59,924 bases of DNA, from assembly GCF_002906255.1 (NCBI RefSeq), contig NZ_POTC01000017.1, positions 1 through 59,924 on the forward strand. Reading direction: 5' to 3'. A model generated the notes under the pieces. That model saw only the letters and a list, made by a program, of their open reading frames with translations, ran no database searches and was not told where the DNA came from. This DNA is from Novacetimonas maltaceti (GTDB taxonomy: Bacteria > Pseudomonadota > Alphaproteobacteria > Acetobacterales > Acetobacteraceae). The position numbers were made by a program, and so were the translations under genes. Positions 36,431 through 45,236 of the stretch are shown piece after piece; within the stretch, counting starts at the first letter, position 1, and every line of letters starts with the position of its first letter.

Positions 36431-37087
36431 TCATTCTTTTGCCGATTCAGTTCCAGTCTCTATGGCATCAAAAATACCCATCTCGGCCAATGCACCAGCC
36501 GCCCGCCGGAAACTACGGACCGGATATGGACGCCCAGGTTTGGGATAAGCCTCCGTGTAAGCAATAGCAGATTCAATCTGTTCCTCGGTCAGGGTCGGAT
36601 AGTCCGCTTTGATCTCCTTGATTGTCTGTCCCTGTACGAGGGCAGCAACACGATAAGCAGATATATCCGTTCCCTTGATAACAGGATCAGTCCCATCCTC
36701 CTCTAATATATTTTTCTTGGCATCGAGGAGTTTCTTGTATTTGGATAGAAAGTTACGCTGAATTTCGGTAATATTGGCTTTAAAAGGACCAAAGCTTACG
36801 GTTCTGGCTTTTGCTTCATTTTTTTTGAAGGCCTGATATAGCTTCCGACGCCCCATCGGAGTTAGATCCGCATGCATCTGCTTTTCAAGCGCCAGAAACA
36901 ACAACTCCGAGAGGCCGATCTTTCGTACCCGCCTACGCCCTTTCTCCACACCGTGAACCGGCATGCCCTCTTCCGGCTCGCTGATCTTCTCTACTTCCCC
37001 ACGATCAATCGCCCGGTTGATATCCTTTTCTGACATACCGATTAGAAACTGCGCTTCGCGTGGGGTAACGGGCTGGATTTCTATCAT
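36431..37087 (-). CDS. DUF433-domain protein (antitoxin-like)
   Basis: The protein has 218 residues from the start at 37087 (MIEIQPVTPREAQFL), chosen because GGAGAC lies upstream and the longer frame to 37135 has none. The N-terminal 75 residues resemble a MerR-like or helix-turn-helix region (SEKDINRAIDRGEVEKI, then GRRRVRKIGLSELLFLAL). The C-terminal DUF433 part has ISAYRVAALVQGQTIKEI, then YPTLTEEQIESAIAYTEAYP. DUF433 proteins are usually paired with PIN-like toxins; no partner is present, and the gene ends two bases from the RES stop on the opposite strand. Confidence 0.75.
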   Translation of the reverse strand: MIEIQPVTPREAQFLIGMSEKDINRAIDRGEVEKISEPEEGMPVHGVEKGRRRVRKIGLSELLFLALEKQMHADLTPMGRRKLYQAFKKNEAKARTVSFGPFKANITEIQRNFLSKYKKLLDAKKNILEEDGTDPVIKGTDISAYRVAALVQGQTIKEIKADYPTLTEEQIESAIAYTEAYPKPGRPYPVRSFRRAAGALAEMGIFDAIETGTESAKE

Positions 37088-37307
37088 GTGCGTCTCCAAT
37101 TGATCCCATAATAGGGAATAATTAGGATATATCAAGTCGTACTAAGCGCCTGCCATGACCCTGCGGGTCAATTTAGCGAAAGCAAATTCCAAAGAAGACC
37201 CAAATCTGCTCTCGGGGCCTGCATGAAATAAAAAGCAACGCAGCCAATTTTTGCTGTAGCAGTCGCAAGATGATCTTCGAAGCTTCTCCCATCATCCGGA
37301 GAAGCTC

Positions 37308-37766
37308 ATGAAACATTCTCTGCTCATTTTTCTTTTGTCCATGGCGCTCAACGCCTGTGCGCAGAGCCTGTCGTCACCTTCTCCCATTGCGACGACCGGC
37401 ATGGCCAATCCTGAACTGGCCTTGCAGCGGTCAATAGCAGAGACCACGACTGATCTTCGGGAACTTGGCAGCATCCGCCCGTCTCCGGTCGTTGCATCTA
37501 CCAACCAACCCCCGCTCCCCGATGACCTGACCCGCCGGATCTGGTTCGTGTGGGACGGCCCGCTGGGCAAGGCCGTCGCAAAACTTGGCCAGGAGATTGG
37601 CTATAGCGTGACTGTCACCGGCCATCCCCGAGCAATGCGCGTCGCGACCAACAGCGTTGCCGCCGTGGTGGATATCCTTCGGACATTGGGCGATCAGGCC
37701 GGAGATCAGGCCATGGTCTCGGTAGACCCGCTTCACCACGCGATAACGGTGGCCTGGCATGCGTAA
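37308..37766 (+). CDS. dotD: DotD/TraH lipoprotein
   Basis: This outer-membrane core lipoprotein has 152 residues. The lipobox LNAC puts the lipid on Cys17. The C-terminal domain (LTRRIWFVWDGPLGKAVA, then IGYSVTVTGHP and VDILRTLGDQ) is the secretin-N-like fold of DotD. Its place before dotC and dotB is the conserved D-C-B order. GGAGAAG lies before the ATG. Confidence 0.88.
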   Translation: MKHSLLIFLLSMALNACAQSLSSPSPIATTGMANPELALQRSIAETTTDLRELGSIRPSPVVASTNQPPLPDDLTRRIWFVWDGPLGKAVAKLGQEIGYSVTVTGHPRAMRVATNSVAAVVDILRTLGDQAGDQAMVSVDPLHHAITVAWHA

Positions 37767-38799
37767 GATGGCGCTCTTTCTATCTTCGGCCATCGTCGTG
37801 ACGGCCGCAGGCAGCCCGACCCATGCGGCGTCTGTCTCCACGGGGAAGGTTGTCATTGAGGAGGGGCAGCACGTCCGGCTACCGACATCGTCTCCATCCC
37901 CGCCATCGGCCCGCAGCGGCACATTGGTCCCGGAGCCACAGCCGCCCCAGCCGGGTGCGGATCAGGTGGACGGGGCTGACCCCGCCCTTGCCAATCCCAT
38001 CAATAAACCGGTGACAGGAGCCTCAACGCTCGACGAGGTGGTCGGCGGCGAAGCGCCCCCCTCTCTTGAGGCCCTTGAGAACACCCGCCCCAATGACGAG
38101 CCAGGCGATGACCTGAAACCCGGTCGAAGCGTCCAGCTTCGGGAAGCCGCGCATATTTACGGCGCGCAGGGCGGTCTGGCCGCCCGGGCATTCGCCATCA
38201 ACGAGATGCTGCGGCGCCATGAGGAAACACTCGACGCCACTTATGATTTCCGGTCGATCGTACTTCCGATCGGGAGCGGCCAGACCCTCATGCAGCCCCC
38301 CATCGTCACCGAGGCACAGATGGCCTTTGCGCTCAATGACACCGGCCAGGTGGCGCACGAGACAGAATGTGTTTTCGAGATCACCCGGGAGGCACAACTG
38401 ACATCCGCGCCCCCGGACTGGCGCACGTATCTCGTCCGGACATGGGGCAAACCGCATCACCCGGTAGCCGCGGCCCTGCCCCGCACAAAGGCGGAAGTAT
38501 CACACTGGAACCAGTGGGTGGCCGAAGGCTGGGCAGATGGAGAAAAGCAGGCGACCGAAATCTTCCTCTCCGATCTGTCGCGCCTGCAGCGCGACATTAC
38601 CGGCATGGCCCGCTACCGGGTGCTGCTGAACGCCGGGCGCGTCGAAGAACCACGCGTCGTGTTCGAGCACCAGGACGCCGTGGGAGGAGGAGACACCCTC
38701 CACCTCAATGACCGCACGATCCGGATCGCGAGCCAGCCGGGGCTTCAGGGCCACGTCCGGCGCGGAAGCGACTACGGTTATCCGGAGCATTGCCGATGA
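37759..38799 (+). CDS. dotC: DotC/TraI outer-membrane core protein
   Basis: The protein has 346 residues. After a Pro-rich segment comes the DotC domain: LREAAHIYGAQGGLAARAFAI, then YDFRSIVLP and IVTEAQMAFALNDTGQ, ending with YRVLLNAGRVEEP and RTIRIASQPGLQG. Legionella DotC is a lipoprotein; here the signal MRKMALFLSSAIVVTAAG has no lipobox Cys, so it is probably released into the periplasm. Start overlaps dotD by eight bases. Confidence 0.88.
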   Translation: MRKMALFLSSAIVVTAAGSPTHAASVSTGKVVIEEGQHVRLPTSSPSPPSARSGTLVPEPQPPQPGADQVDGADPALANPINKPVTGASTLDEVVGGEAPPSLEALENTRPNDEPGDDLKPGRSVQLREAAHIYGAQGGLAARAFAINEMLRRHEETLDATYDFRSIVLPIGSGQTLMQPPIVTEAQMAFALNDTGQVAHETECVFEITREAQLTSAPPDWRTYLVRTWGKPHHPVAAALPRTKAEVSHWNQWVAEGWADGEKQATEIFLSDLSRLQRDITGMARYRVLLNAGRVEEPRVVFEHQDAVGGGDTLHLNDRTIRIASQPGLQGHVRRGSDYGYPEHCR

Positions 38800-39959
38800 A
38801 TATCACCATCCCCGTCACGACCGACGAACGCTGGCCGGATGAAGGCAGGAAAGGGTTTGCCTGGGTCGAGGAGCGACGGCGTAACGCGCCGGGGCTGGAC
38901 TCCCTCCTTCGCTGGGCGCATGGCCTCGGCGCCTCGCGCATCGACATCAAGACCGGCCATCCGGTCACGATCAAGGTGCACGGCGTGATCCGCTACGCCA
39001 CATGTAAAGCGACGGACTCCCTCGCGCTGGCGGATATCGTCGGCCATGTCTATGCCTCTGACGGGATGGCCATGCTTGGTGTCGGCCATATCCTCGATAC
39101 GGCCTACAGCGTGGCACTGGACCGCAAGGTCAATCTGCGTTTCCGGATCAATCTTTCACCCATTTCGGTCAAGCGGGGCAGCGGCGTCCACATCGTCATG
39201 CGTCCGATCCCCGCGCGTCCCGCAAGCCTTGACCAGCAGATGGTCGAACAGGAAATCCGGGACACGAACAGGCTCAAAAGCGGCATGGTCCTGTTTGGTG
39301 GGGCAACCGGTTCCGGAAAGACCACGTTGCAATTCGGGCTTGCCATCGAAAAACTCATGGACCCGACCGTGTATTGCGACATGGCAACTGGCGAGGAGCC
39401 CATCGAGTTCCTGCTGGACGACCTGCGACCGCCTTCAGGCTCGCGGATCAGCCAGACGGAGATCCGCCCTCCTACCCTGACTTTTCCCACGTTCACCCGC
39501 AGCCTGACACGCCGCGAGATGAGCGATGGCATCATCACGGAATGTCGGGACGGCGAGACCATGAATGCAGCCATCAATATCGCCATGATGGGCGGTATCC
39601 TGGGCACGACGCTGCATGCAGACAGCGTCTCCCTCATGATCCAGCGCGCGATCGCGCTCTGTCCGCCCTCGGAACGTGACAACCTCGTCTCGGCCCTCGC
39701 TCAGGCGCTCCGGTTCTGCATCAACCAGCGCCTTGTGCCCCGCAAGGGCGGCGGGCGTGTTGCGATCCGCGAATTCCTCACCTTCGATCGTGATCTGCGC
39801 CGCAAGCTGACCCGGACCGAGCCAACAGACTGGCCGGACGTCGTGGCCGACGCGGTCGAGGCGCAGGGCCAGTCTTTCGGAAAGGCCATCCGCAAACTGC
39901 TTGATGCCGATCTGATCACCGAAGACACCGCTCTGGCGGAAGAAAGGAGAGACGCGTGA
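38796..39959 (+). CDS. dotB: DotB/TraJ secretion ATPase
   Basis: This is a PilT/VirB11-type ATPase acting as a hexamer under the inner membrane. The protein has 387 residues, close to the usual length. Walker A is FGGATGSGKTTLQFG at about 168-182; Asp and Glu boxes follow (DMATGEEPIEFLLDD) and the arginine-finger and Walker B region is DGIITECRDGETMNAAI; a His box LGTTLHADS is seen. ATG at 38796 overlaps the dotC stop (ATGA) with GGAG eight bases before it; a TTG at 38790 is an alternative. Confidence 0.93.
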   Translation: MNITIPVTTDERWPDEGRKGFAWVEERRRNAPGLDSLLRWAHGLGASRIDIKTGHPVTIKVHGVIRYATCKATDSLALADIVGHVYASDGMAMLGVGHILDTAYSVALDRKVNLRFRINLSPISVKRGSGVHIVMRPIPARPASLDQQMVEQEIRDTNRLKSGMVLFGGATGSGKTTLQFGLAIEKLMDPTVYCDMATGEEPIEFLLDDLRPPSGSRISQTEIRPPTLTFPTFTRSLTRREMSDGIITECRDGETMNAAINIAMMGGILGTTLHADSVSLMIQRAIALCPPSERDNLVSALAQALRFCINQRLVPRKGGGRVAIREFLTFDRDLRRKLTRTEPTDWPDVVADAVEAQGQSFGKAIRKLLDADLITEDTALAEERRDA

Positions 39960-40207
39960 TGTGGCGTGCAACGGCCTATCCTGTCCGGGTTTTCATTCTC
40001 GATGCCCGCAGCTGTTTTCCCATTCTCATCTCCGTGACACACTGGAGCCTCACCACCCTGCTGATCGGGGTCTTCGGCGTGGTGTTTTTCGGCACGATCT
40101 CGTTTTTCGGGCTGACGCTGCCGGCCGCGATACGCTCCATGCGACGCTTCCTCATCGGGCCGGTCCGCACCGCCCTGCCGACATGGCAAAGGAGGCGGTT
40201 CTCATGA
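39956..40207 (+). CDS. icmT: IcmT/TraK small membrane protein
   Basis: The protein has 83 residues with two membrane helices at about 22-43 (ILISVTHWSLTTLLIGVFG) and a tail. MMWRATAYPVRVFILDARSCFP is the family's fixed start (22 residues; the core is WRATAYPVRVFILDAR). It follows dotB as in Legionella and IncI, with ATG overlapping the dotB stop by four bases. Confidence 0.88.
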   Translation: MMWRATAYPVRVFILDARSCFPILISVTHWSLTTLLIGVFGVVFFGTISFFGLTLPAAIRSMRRFLIGPVRTALPTWQRRRFS

Positions 40208-40626
40208 GCGCGATCGACCTGGCGGCGATCAGTGCGGCGCAGACACGGCTTCTGGCCAAAATCGGCAAGCCGATTGAACTGCTGGACCGTGGCACCGGAA
40301 AACGGGTGGTCGTACCACCGGCTGACGCGGCACACCCTGAAGCCTATCTGCCCGTTTTCCTGATCAGTGCCGAAACCCTGTGGCTGGAACTGACGGGAAC
40401 GGGCTTTGCCCTCGATGTCAGCAGGACGCCCGACAGCGCGCTCGGCTATGCCGTCCGCAAGGTGCGCGCCGGTTCATTTACGGTCGTGATGTTATGTCTG
40501 ATCGATGTCACGATGAGGCTTGCGGAGATGGACGACGCGCTGGTCCTCAATCATCTGATCGACTTCTGGGGCGAAGCCCATGGCCGGATCGCTGATGTTG
40601 CGCCGACCTTGCAGGGGGCGACATGA
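40204..40626 (+). CDS. Small protein in the icmS slot
   Basis: The protein has 140 residues, is helical and has no membrane segment. It follows icmT at the position of icmS, a small chaperone of the DotL coupling complex. Short stretches such as VVMLCLIDVTMRLAEMDDAL and LIDFWGEAHG loosely resemble the end of IcmS (CxTDVM), but the similarity is too weak to name. Start at 40204 overlaps the icmT stop as ATGA, and it overlaps the transglycosylase gene by four bases. Confidence 0.6.
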   Translation: MSAIDLAAISAAQTRLLAKIGKPIELLDRGTGKRVVVPPADAAHPEAYLPVFLISAETLWLELTGTGFALDVSRTPDSALGYAVRKVRAGSFTVVMLCLIDVTMRLAEMDDALVLNHLIDFWGEAHGRIADVAPTLQGAT

Positions 40627-41132
40627 TCCCCCGCCTCGCTCTGGCGGCACTCGGGGCGTTTCCCCTTTTTGCCGCAAGCACGACCGCCAGTGCCGCAAGC
40701 ATCGAAGAAAATGGCCGCCAGATTGCAGCCTGTCTGGAGGCTTCGGCAAAAATCTCCGGCGTGCCCCGTGGCGTGCTGCTCGTCCTCCTCTATGTCGAGG
40801 CCGGCCGTCCCGGAATGGTCAGCCCGAACGGTAACGGCACGGCGGATCTCGGGCCGATGCAGGTCAACACGACATGGGTCGATCGCATCGCGAGGCGATG
40901 GCACAGCACGCCTGCGCAAACATATGCGGCCCTGCGCGACAGTTCGTGCGCCAATATCGAGGCAGGCGCCTGGATCCTTGGTCAGGCGATGCACGAAGCA
41001 CACGGCGACCTCTGGCAGGCCGTAGCATTCTATCACTCTCATACCCCACGCCATGGCAATGCCTATCTCCGGCGTTTCTACGATATCGCCCTCACGATGA
41101 TGGCCAGAAACCGCAGGGGAGATCGCTCATGA
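40623..41132 (+). CDS. Lytic transglycosylase (SLT domain)
   Basis: This secreted cell-wall enzyme opens peptidoglycan for machine assembly. The protein has 169 residues with a signal peptide ending STTASAA. The SLT core has GVPRGVLLVLLYVEAGRPG with catalytic Glu59, then NGTADLGPMQVN and WILGQAMHEAHGDLWQAVAFYHSH. It is tightly packed (4-base overlaps) between the icmS-slot gene and dotM, so it is a fixed part of this transfer operon, as in IncI trbN or pilT-like positions. Confidence 0.88.
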   Translation: MIPRLALAALGAFPLFAASTTASAASIEENGRQIAACLEASAKISGVPRGVLLVLLYVEAGRPGMVSPNGNGTADLGPMQVNTTWVDRIARRWHSTPAQTYAALRDSSCANIEAGAWILGQAMHEAHGDLWQAVAFYHSHTPRHGNAYLRRFYDIALTMMARNRRGDRS

Positions 41133-42310
41133 GCACGAGCCGCGTCCCATGGTCATCCAGCGATGACTATCTGCTCTTTTCCTCGATCATCATCATCGTC
41201 GGGGTCCTGCTGTTCAGCTACATGGCCTGGAGCCTGTGGCATACGCAGATCACGGCCTTCTATCTGCGGGCCATGCTGGGGCAGATCAACCTGCTGCATA
41301 CGTCTAATCCCGACCTGATGCGCCTGCGTTTCCAGTTGCAGGCCGCGCAATATCGACCGGATCTGGTGCGGGCGATCCAGCTTTATTATGGCCTTGCAAT
41401 CCTGGGCAATGCCCTGAAATGGCCGGTGGCCATCGTGATTGCCCTCCTGGGCGGGTTATGCATGTGGCGTGCTGCCCCCGGCCGATTTGCAAAAGCGCTC
41501 GATCTGGAAGGTCTGATCGCGGTCCAGGCAGAAATGTTTCCGACACTGAAAGGCTTCGTCCGACGCCGACTGGACAGGCTTGTAACGCCCAGGGATGGTA
41601 TCCCCCTGCCCGCGGACCCGGCTCTGACACGTGCCGAATGGGGCGCGCGCTTCGCTGTCGATGCACAGGACCGCTACAGTGAAACCGGCGCGCTCGAGGC
41701 ATTCACGCGCCAGTTGGGCCGCCACTGGTCCAGCATCAACGCCGCATCCCCTGTCGAACAGGTGCTTCTCGTTGCCTTTGCGATGCACTACCTCCAGAGG
41801 CGCCGGGAAGCCCTCGCCCTGCTTGGTGAACTCTCTTCCGGTCTGGCCGACGTCGGCCTTGATGGTCCGCATGGTCCTCTGGCGCCGCTTACGGTGCCAG
41901 AGTCCGTTGTGCGAAGCGCCCGCTCTGCCCTGCAGGACAAGGAAATCACAAACTGTATCGATGCGGTCTGCGAGCGCAGCGGATGGAGCGTGACCGCGCT
42001 CATGACCCTGCTGCACGAGGCCCGGCGTCAGGCGGGCGTACTGGCACCCTCCTCATTCGCCATCGTGAAGCTGATCGACCGATCATTGTGGTACGCGCTG
42101 CACTCACTCGGCTTTCCTGCTGAAATCCCGGCCGAAGACCTTCATCCCAATCCCCGCATCGAGGCCGCTGGCGCGCGTGCGCACTGGAGCGAAGAGCGGC
42201 GCTACCAGCGTCCGATCTACATCCCTGCGGTTGAAAACGCACTCGCCATCCTGCGCCCGATGCCCGAAGCACAAGGATCTTCCCATGACCCGTATCATCC
42301 TCCACGCTGA
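41129..42310 (+). CDS. dotM: DotM/IcmP/TrbA coupling-complex protein
   Basis: The protein has 393 residues. Membrane helices lie near 10-33 (LLFSSIIIIVGVLLFSYMAW) and 88-110; a large cytoplasmic helical domain follows (VEQVLLVAFAMHYLQRRREA, ALLGELSSGLADV), ending LWYALHSLGFPAE and RRYQRPIYIPAVENAL. This is the DotM fold, which binds DotL and acidic substrate signals. The start at 41129 (ATGA overlap with the transglycosylase) is preferred over a frame running from 40874. Confidence 0.85.
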   Translation: MSTSRVPWSSSDDYLLFSSIIIIVGVLLFSYMAWSLWHTQITAFYLRAMLGQINLLHTSNPDLMRLRFQLQAAQYRPDLVRAIQLYYGLAILGNALKWPVAIVIALLGGLCMWRAAPGRFAKALDLEGLIAVQAEMFPTLKGFVRRRLDRLVTPRDGIPLPADPALTRAEWGARFAVDAQDRYSETGALEAFTRQLGRHWSSINAASPVEQVLLVAFAMHYLQRRREALALLGELSSGLADVGLDGPHGPLAPLTVPESVVRSARSALQDKEITNCIDAVCERSGWSVTALMTLLHEARRQAGVLAPSSFAIVKLIDRSLWYALHSLGFPAEIPAEDLHPNPRIEAAGARAHWSEERRYQRPIYIPAVENALAILRPMPEAQGSSHDPYHPPR

Positions 42311-42890
42311 TGGCCGGGCGCCCATCACCATTGAACTCGACGGGACAGGCTTACAGCCGCTCCATTTCCATCTTGGATCTGATTTCGGGCAGGCGGAGAC
42401 GAGTGATGCAGCAGCCACTTTACCAGAAGCGACAGCGGCACGGCGCGGGCGCCTGAAAAAAGCATTGCCCGCGCTCATCGCCGGGGGGCTGGCCGCCATC
42501 CTGATCATCGGCACACGTCAGGCCATGGTTTCCGACCGCGCCGTTCCCGACACGGGGCCCAGTGGCATACTACGGCCGCCTGCAATTCTACCCCCACTCT
42601 CCGGCGCGCCCATGACGGACGAAGGCGCGCCAAGGGTCCGCTCAACCTATGTGCCGGGCGCGCGCATGCCGGTCGATGGAAATGTGGTCGGCAATCCCGA
42701 CGGTCACCCGGCGAGCGCGGAAATCGATGCCGCACGACGCATCATGACGCAGCGGCCTATCACCACTTATCCGCAACCCCCAAGCGGAGCGCAGACAGCG
42801 CCGACGGCGCCGGTTTCCCCCACGGCACCAACCGCTCCCGTGGCGCCCACGATCGACACGGGAAAATCTCCTTTCGGGCTGGAAGACTGA
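42285..42890 (+). CDS. Single-pass membrane protein between dotM and dotL
   Basis: The protein has 201 residues. A cytoplasmic N-terminal domain of about 60 residues is followed by one helix (PALIAGGLAAILIIG, about 64-80) and a Pro-rich periplasmic part ending in a short imperfect Thr-Ala-Pro-Val repeat (PTAPVSPTAPTAPVAP, about 175-192) and GKSPFGLED. It overlaps the dotM end by 26 bases. In IncI the same slot holds trbB (a Dsb-like protein), but this protein has no Cys pair. Function unknown. Confidence 0.65.
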   Translation: MTRIILHADGRAPITIELDGTGLQPLHFHLGSDFGQAETSDAAATLPEATAARRGRLKKALPALIAGGLAAILIIGTRQAMVSDRAVPDTGPSGILRPPAILPPLSGAPMTDEGAPRVRSTYVPGARMPVDGNVVGNPDGHPASAEIDAARRIMTQRPITTYPQPPSGAQTAPTAPVSPTAPTAPVAPTIDTGKSPFGLED

Positions 42891-42893
42891 CGC

Positions 42894-45236
42894 ATGGTGA
42901 AGCGCGAGATCGGCGGACCGCAGGTCCACCAGCAACTGAAACACGGCTCCACCTATCGCGACACGCGTCCCTTCACGGTCCGGATCGCCGAAGAGCTGCA
43001 ATCCAGCAGTTCCGGGTTCGCCCTCATGATTCTGGCAGGGCTCAGCGTGCTGGCTCCCGCGATCGTCGGGATCACCTTTCCACTCGCCCTCTGCCTGACG
43101 CTCTGGGTCATGACCCGCCAGCCCGTGCTGCCTTTTCATCTGCCCAGGTATTCCGGCCTGAAGGACAAACACGATCTTGATCCCAAAACCCGTCGGCCGC
43201 GAGCGGCGGCAGGCATCATATATCTTGGAACGGACGGACTGACCGGCCAGCAACTCTGGCTTTCATCCGACGCGGGGCGCCAGCACGCCGCCGTGCCCGG
43301 CACAACGGGTGCAGGCAAAACGACATCCGCCATCTCCCTGCTGGCCAATCCTCTCGCGCATGGATCCGGGTTCATCCTGATCGACGGCAAGGGTGACAAC
43401 ACGGTCCACGGCGATGTGCTGGCGCTCGCCCGCCGCTTCGGGCTGGACGACCAGGTGCTCAATCTCAATTTTCTGACCGCAAGCGGCATCCGCCAGTCCA
43501 ATACGTTCAATCCGTTTGCGACCGGCAATGCCGACGCCATACGTGAAATGCTGGTCAGCCAGCTTGGTGAGCCTTCGAGCAACGACGCCAACGGCGTCTT
43601 TCGGGATCGTGCTGTCGGCCTTGCCGGCACGATCGCCCCGGTCCTGACCTGGATGCGCGACACGCACGGCGTGCCGATCAACATCGAGACCATGCGCTAT
43701 GCCATGGAGCTGCGCTGGATCGGCACGCTGGCCCGGCATCGCGTATTCCTGATCCGCAATCCCGGTTCCGATCACCCCATCGAGATCCGCGTTCCCGAAA
43801 TTCCCGACGATATCCTCTATCCAGCCCAAGCCTATCTGGGCGAACTGCCGGGGTATGATTCTTCTCTGGCGTGGAATGAGCAGAAAGAAAACAAACCGAG
43901 CGAGCAGCATGGCTACGCCAAGATGTATTTCACCCGGGTCTTCACGCAGCTTGGCGTCAGTCTCGGGCACATCTTCCGCGCCCAGATCCCTGATATCGAC
44001 ATGCGCGATGTGGTGCTGAACCGCCGCATTCTCGTCGTCACGCTGCCCGCGCTGGAGAATTCATCGGATACGCTGGCCGGACTGGGCAAGATCGTGGTCG
44101 CGGCCGGTCGCGGCGTCATGGCCCAGCTTCTTGGCGCCCGCCTTGACGGCCCCGCCGAGCAGGTCTTCAAGCTCAAGGCAGGCAGCGGCGACGCACCGTT
44201 CCATTTTTTCTACGACGAACTCTCCGCCTACGTCACGGACGGCATGGACCGGCAGTTGGCCATGGGACGCGGCCTGAACTGCATGTTCTGGCTGGGATTT
44301 CAGGATCTTCCGGGTCTTACGACACGCATCGGCGACAAAGCCTTTACCCTGCTCGGCAACGCCAACCTCACCCACGCCATGCGCCTGCAGGATGCCATGC
44401 GCACGCGCGAGTGGATCGAAAAGCAGTCCGATCGGATCGAGGTCAGTCAGGCCACGCATTTCGAAGGCAACTCGGCTGGCAGTTACCGGGAAGGACGGGG
44501 TGCCGAAGTCCGGGAAGTCGCCCGTATTCCCTGGGCAGACCTTCAGTCACTCATCGAGGGCGAGGCCATAACGATGTATGCCGGCCGCATCGTCCATTCG
44601 AAGACGTTCTTTGCCGCCGTCAATGGGCGGTCAGGCGCGATCCGCATGGCTCAGCCGGTCATGCTTGCAGCGCCGCTGGACCTGAATCGGGTGCCCCCGG
44701 ACCAGCAGTTGCTCGCCCTCCTCGCGACGATCGAAGGCGGCCTGTTTCAGTCTGAACTGACCACGGTACACGACGAGCCGGATGTTCGCGCACTCGAGGA
44801 AGCAGTCGACCGCCTCGGTCCAGGTTCTCAAGACATCCTGCGCAATTTTGCACAGATTGGTGCAGCAGTCGCCGCCGCACCACGCCGGGTTGCGACCGCC
44901 AATGACGCTGAAGAGAATGAGCCCGCAGCCGGAACAGACATGCTGACACCATTTTCCTATATGCTGCGTGACGCTGCCTCCATCCCGAAACCCGGTTTTC
45001 AGACACCGCCCCGCACCATACCTCCCATCGACGGTCACCTGCTTGGACGCCTTGAAGCCATTGAACGCCGCGTGGACCGGCAGCCTGGTATAGCCCGGCG
45101 TCGGGCACTGCTTATATTGGGTGTCAGGGACGCGATGACAAAAGGCGCACCGAAGGAGGGCGCGGCCAGCACCGGGATGACCGAAAAGGAAATCCTCGCC
45201 CAGATCAGGATATTGCGAGAAAAAACCTCGGCATGA
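42894..45236 (+). CDS. dotL: DotL/IcmO/TrbC coupling ATPase
   Basis: This VirD4-type coupling protein links the relaxase-DNA complex to the channel. The protein has 780 residues, near Legionella DotL. Two membrane helices (about 42-80), Walker A AVPGTTGAGKTTSAIS at about 132-147, Walker B-like FHFFYDELSAYVTDG at about 440-454, and conserved FILIDGKGDNTVHGDV are seen. It is coupled by 4-base overlaps to the DUF1173 gene. Confidence 0.93.
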   Translation: MVKREIGGPQVHQQLKHGSTYRDTRPFTVRIAEELQSSSSGFALMILAGLSVLAPAIVGITFPLALCLTLWVMTRQPVLPFHLPRYSGLKDKHDLDPKTRRPRAAAGIIYLGTDGLTGQQLWLSSDAGRQHAAVPGTTGAGKTTSAISLLANPLAHGSGFILIDGKGDNTVHGDVLALARRFGLDDQVLNLNFLTASGIRQSNTFNPFATGNADAIREMLVSQLGEPSSNDANGVFRDRAVGLAGTIAPVLTWMRDTHGVPINIETMRYAMELRWIGTLARHRVFLIRNPGSDHPIEIRVPEIPDDILYPAQAYLGELPGYDSSLAWNEQKENKPSEQHGYAKMYFTRVFTQLGVSLGHIFRAQIPDIDMRDVVLNRRILVVTLPALENSSDTLAGLGKIVVAAGRGVMAQLLGARLDGPAEQVFKLKAGSGDAPFHFFYDELSAYVTDGMDRQLAMGRGLNCMFWLGFQDLPGLTTRIGDKAFTLLGNANLTHAMRLQDAMRTREWIEKQSDRIEVSQATHFEGNSAGSYREGRGAEVREVARIPWADLQSLIEGEAITMYAGRIVHSKTFFAAVNGRSGAIRMAQPVMLAAPLDLNRVPPDQQLLALLATIEGGLFQSELTTVHDEPDVRALEEAVDRLGPGSQDILRNFAQIGAAVAAAPRRVATANDAEENEPAAGTDMLTPFSYMLRDAASIPKPGFQTPPRTIPPIDGHLLGRLEAIERRVDRQPGIARRRALLILGVRDAMTKGAPKEGAASTGMTEKEILAQIRILREKTSA

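Noticed and set aside
42785-42850. Repeated Thr-Ala-Pro-Val codons as a repeat element
   Set aside because: They are in frame inside the membrane protein gene and look like a flexible linker.
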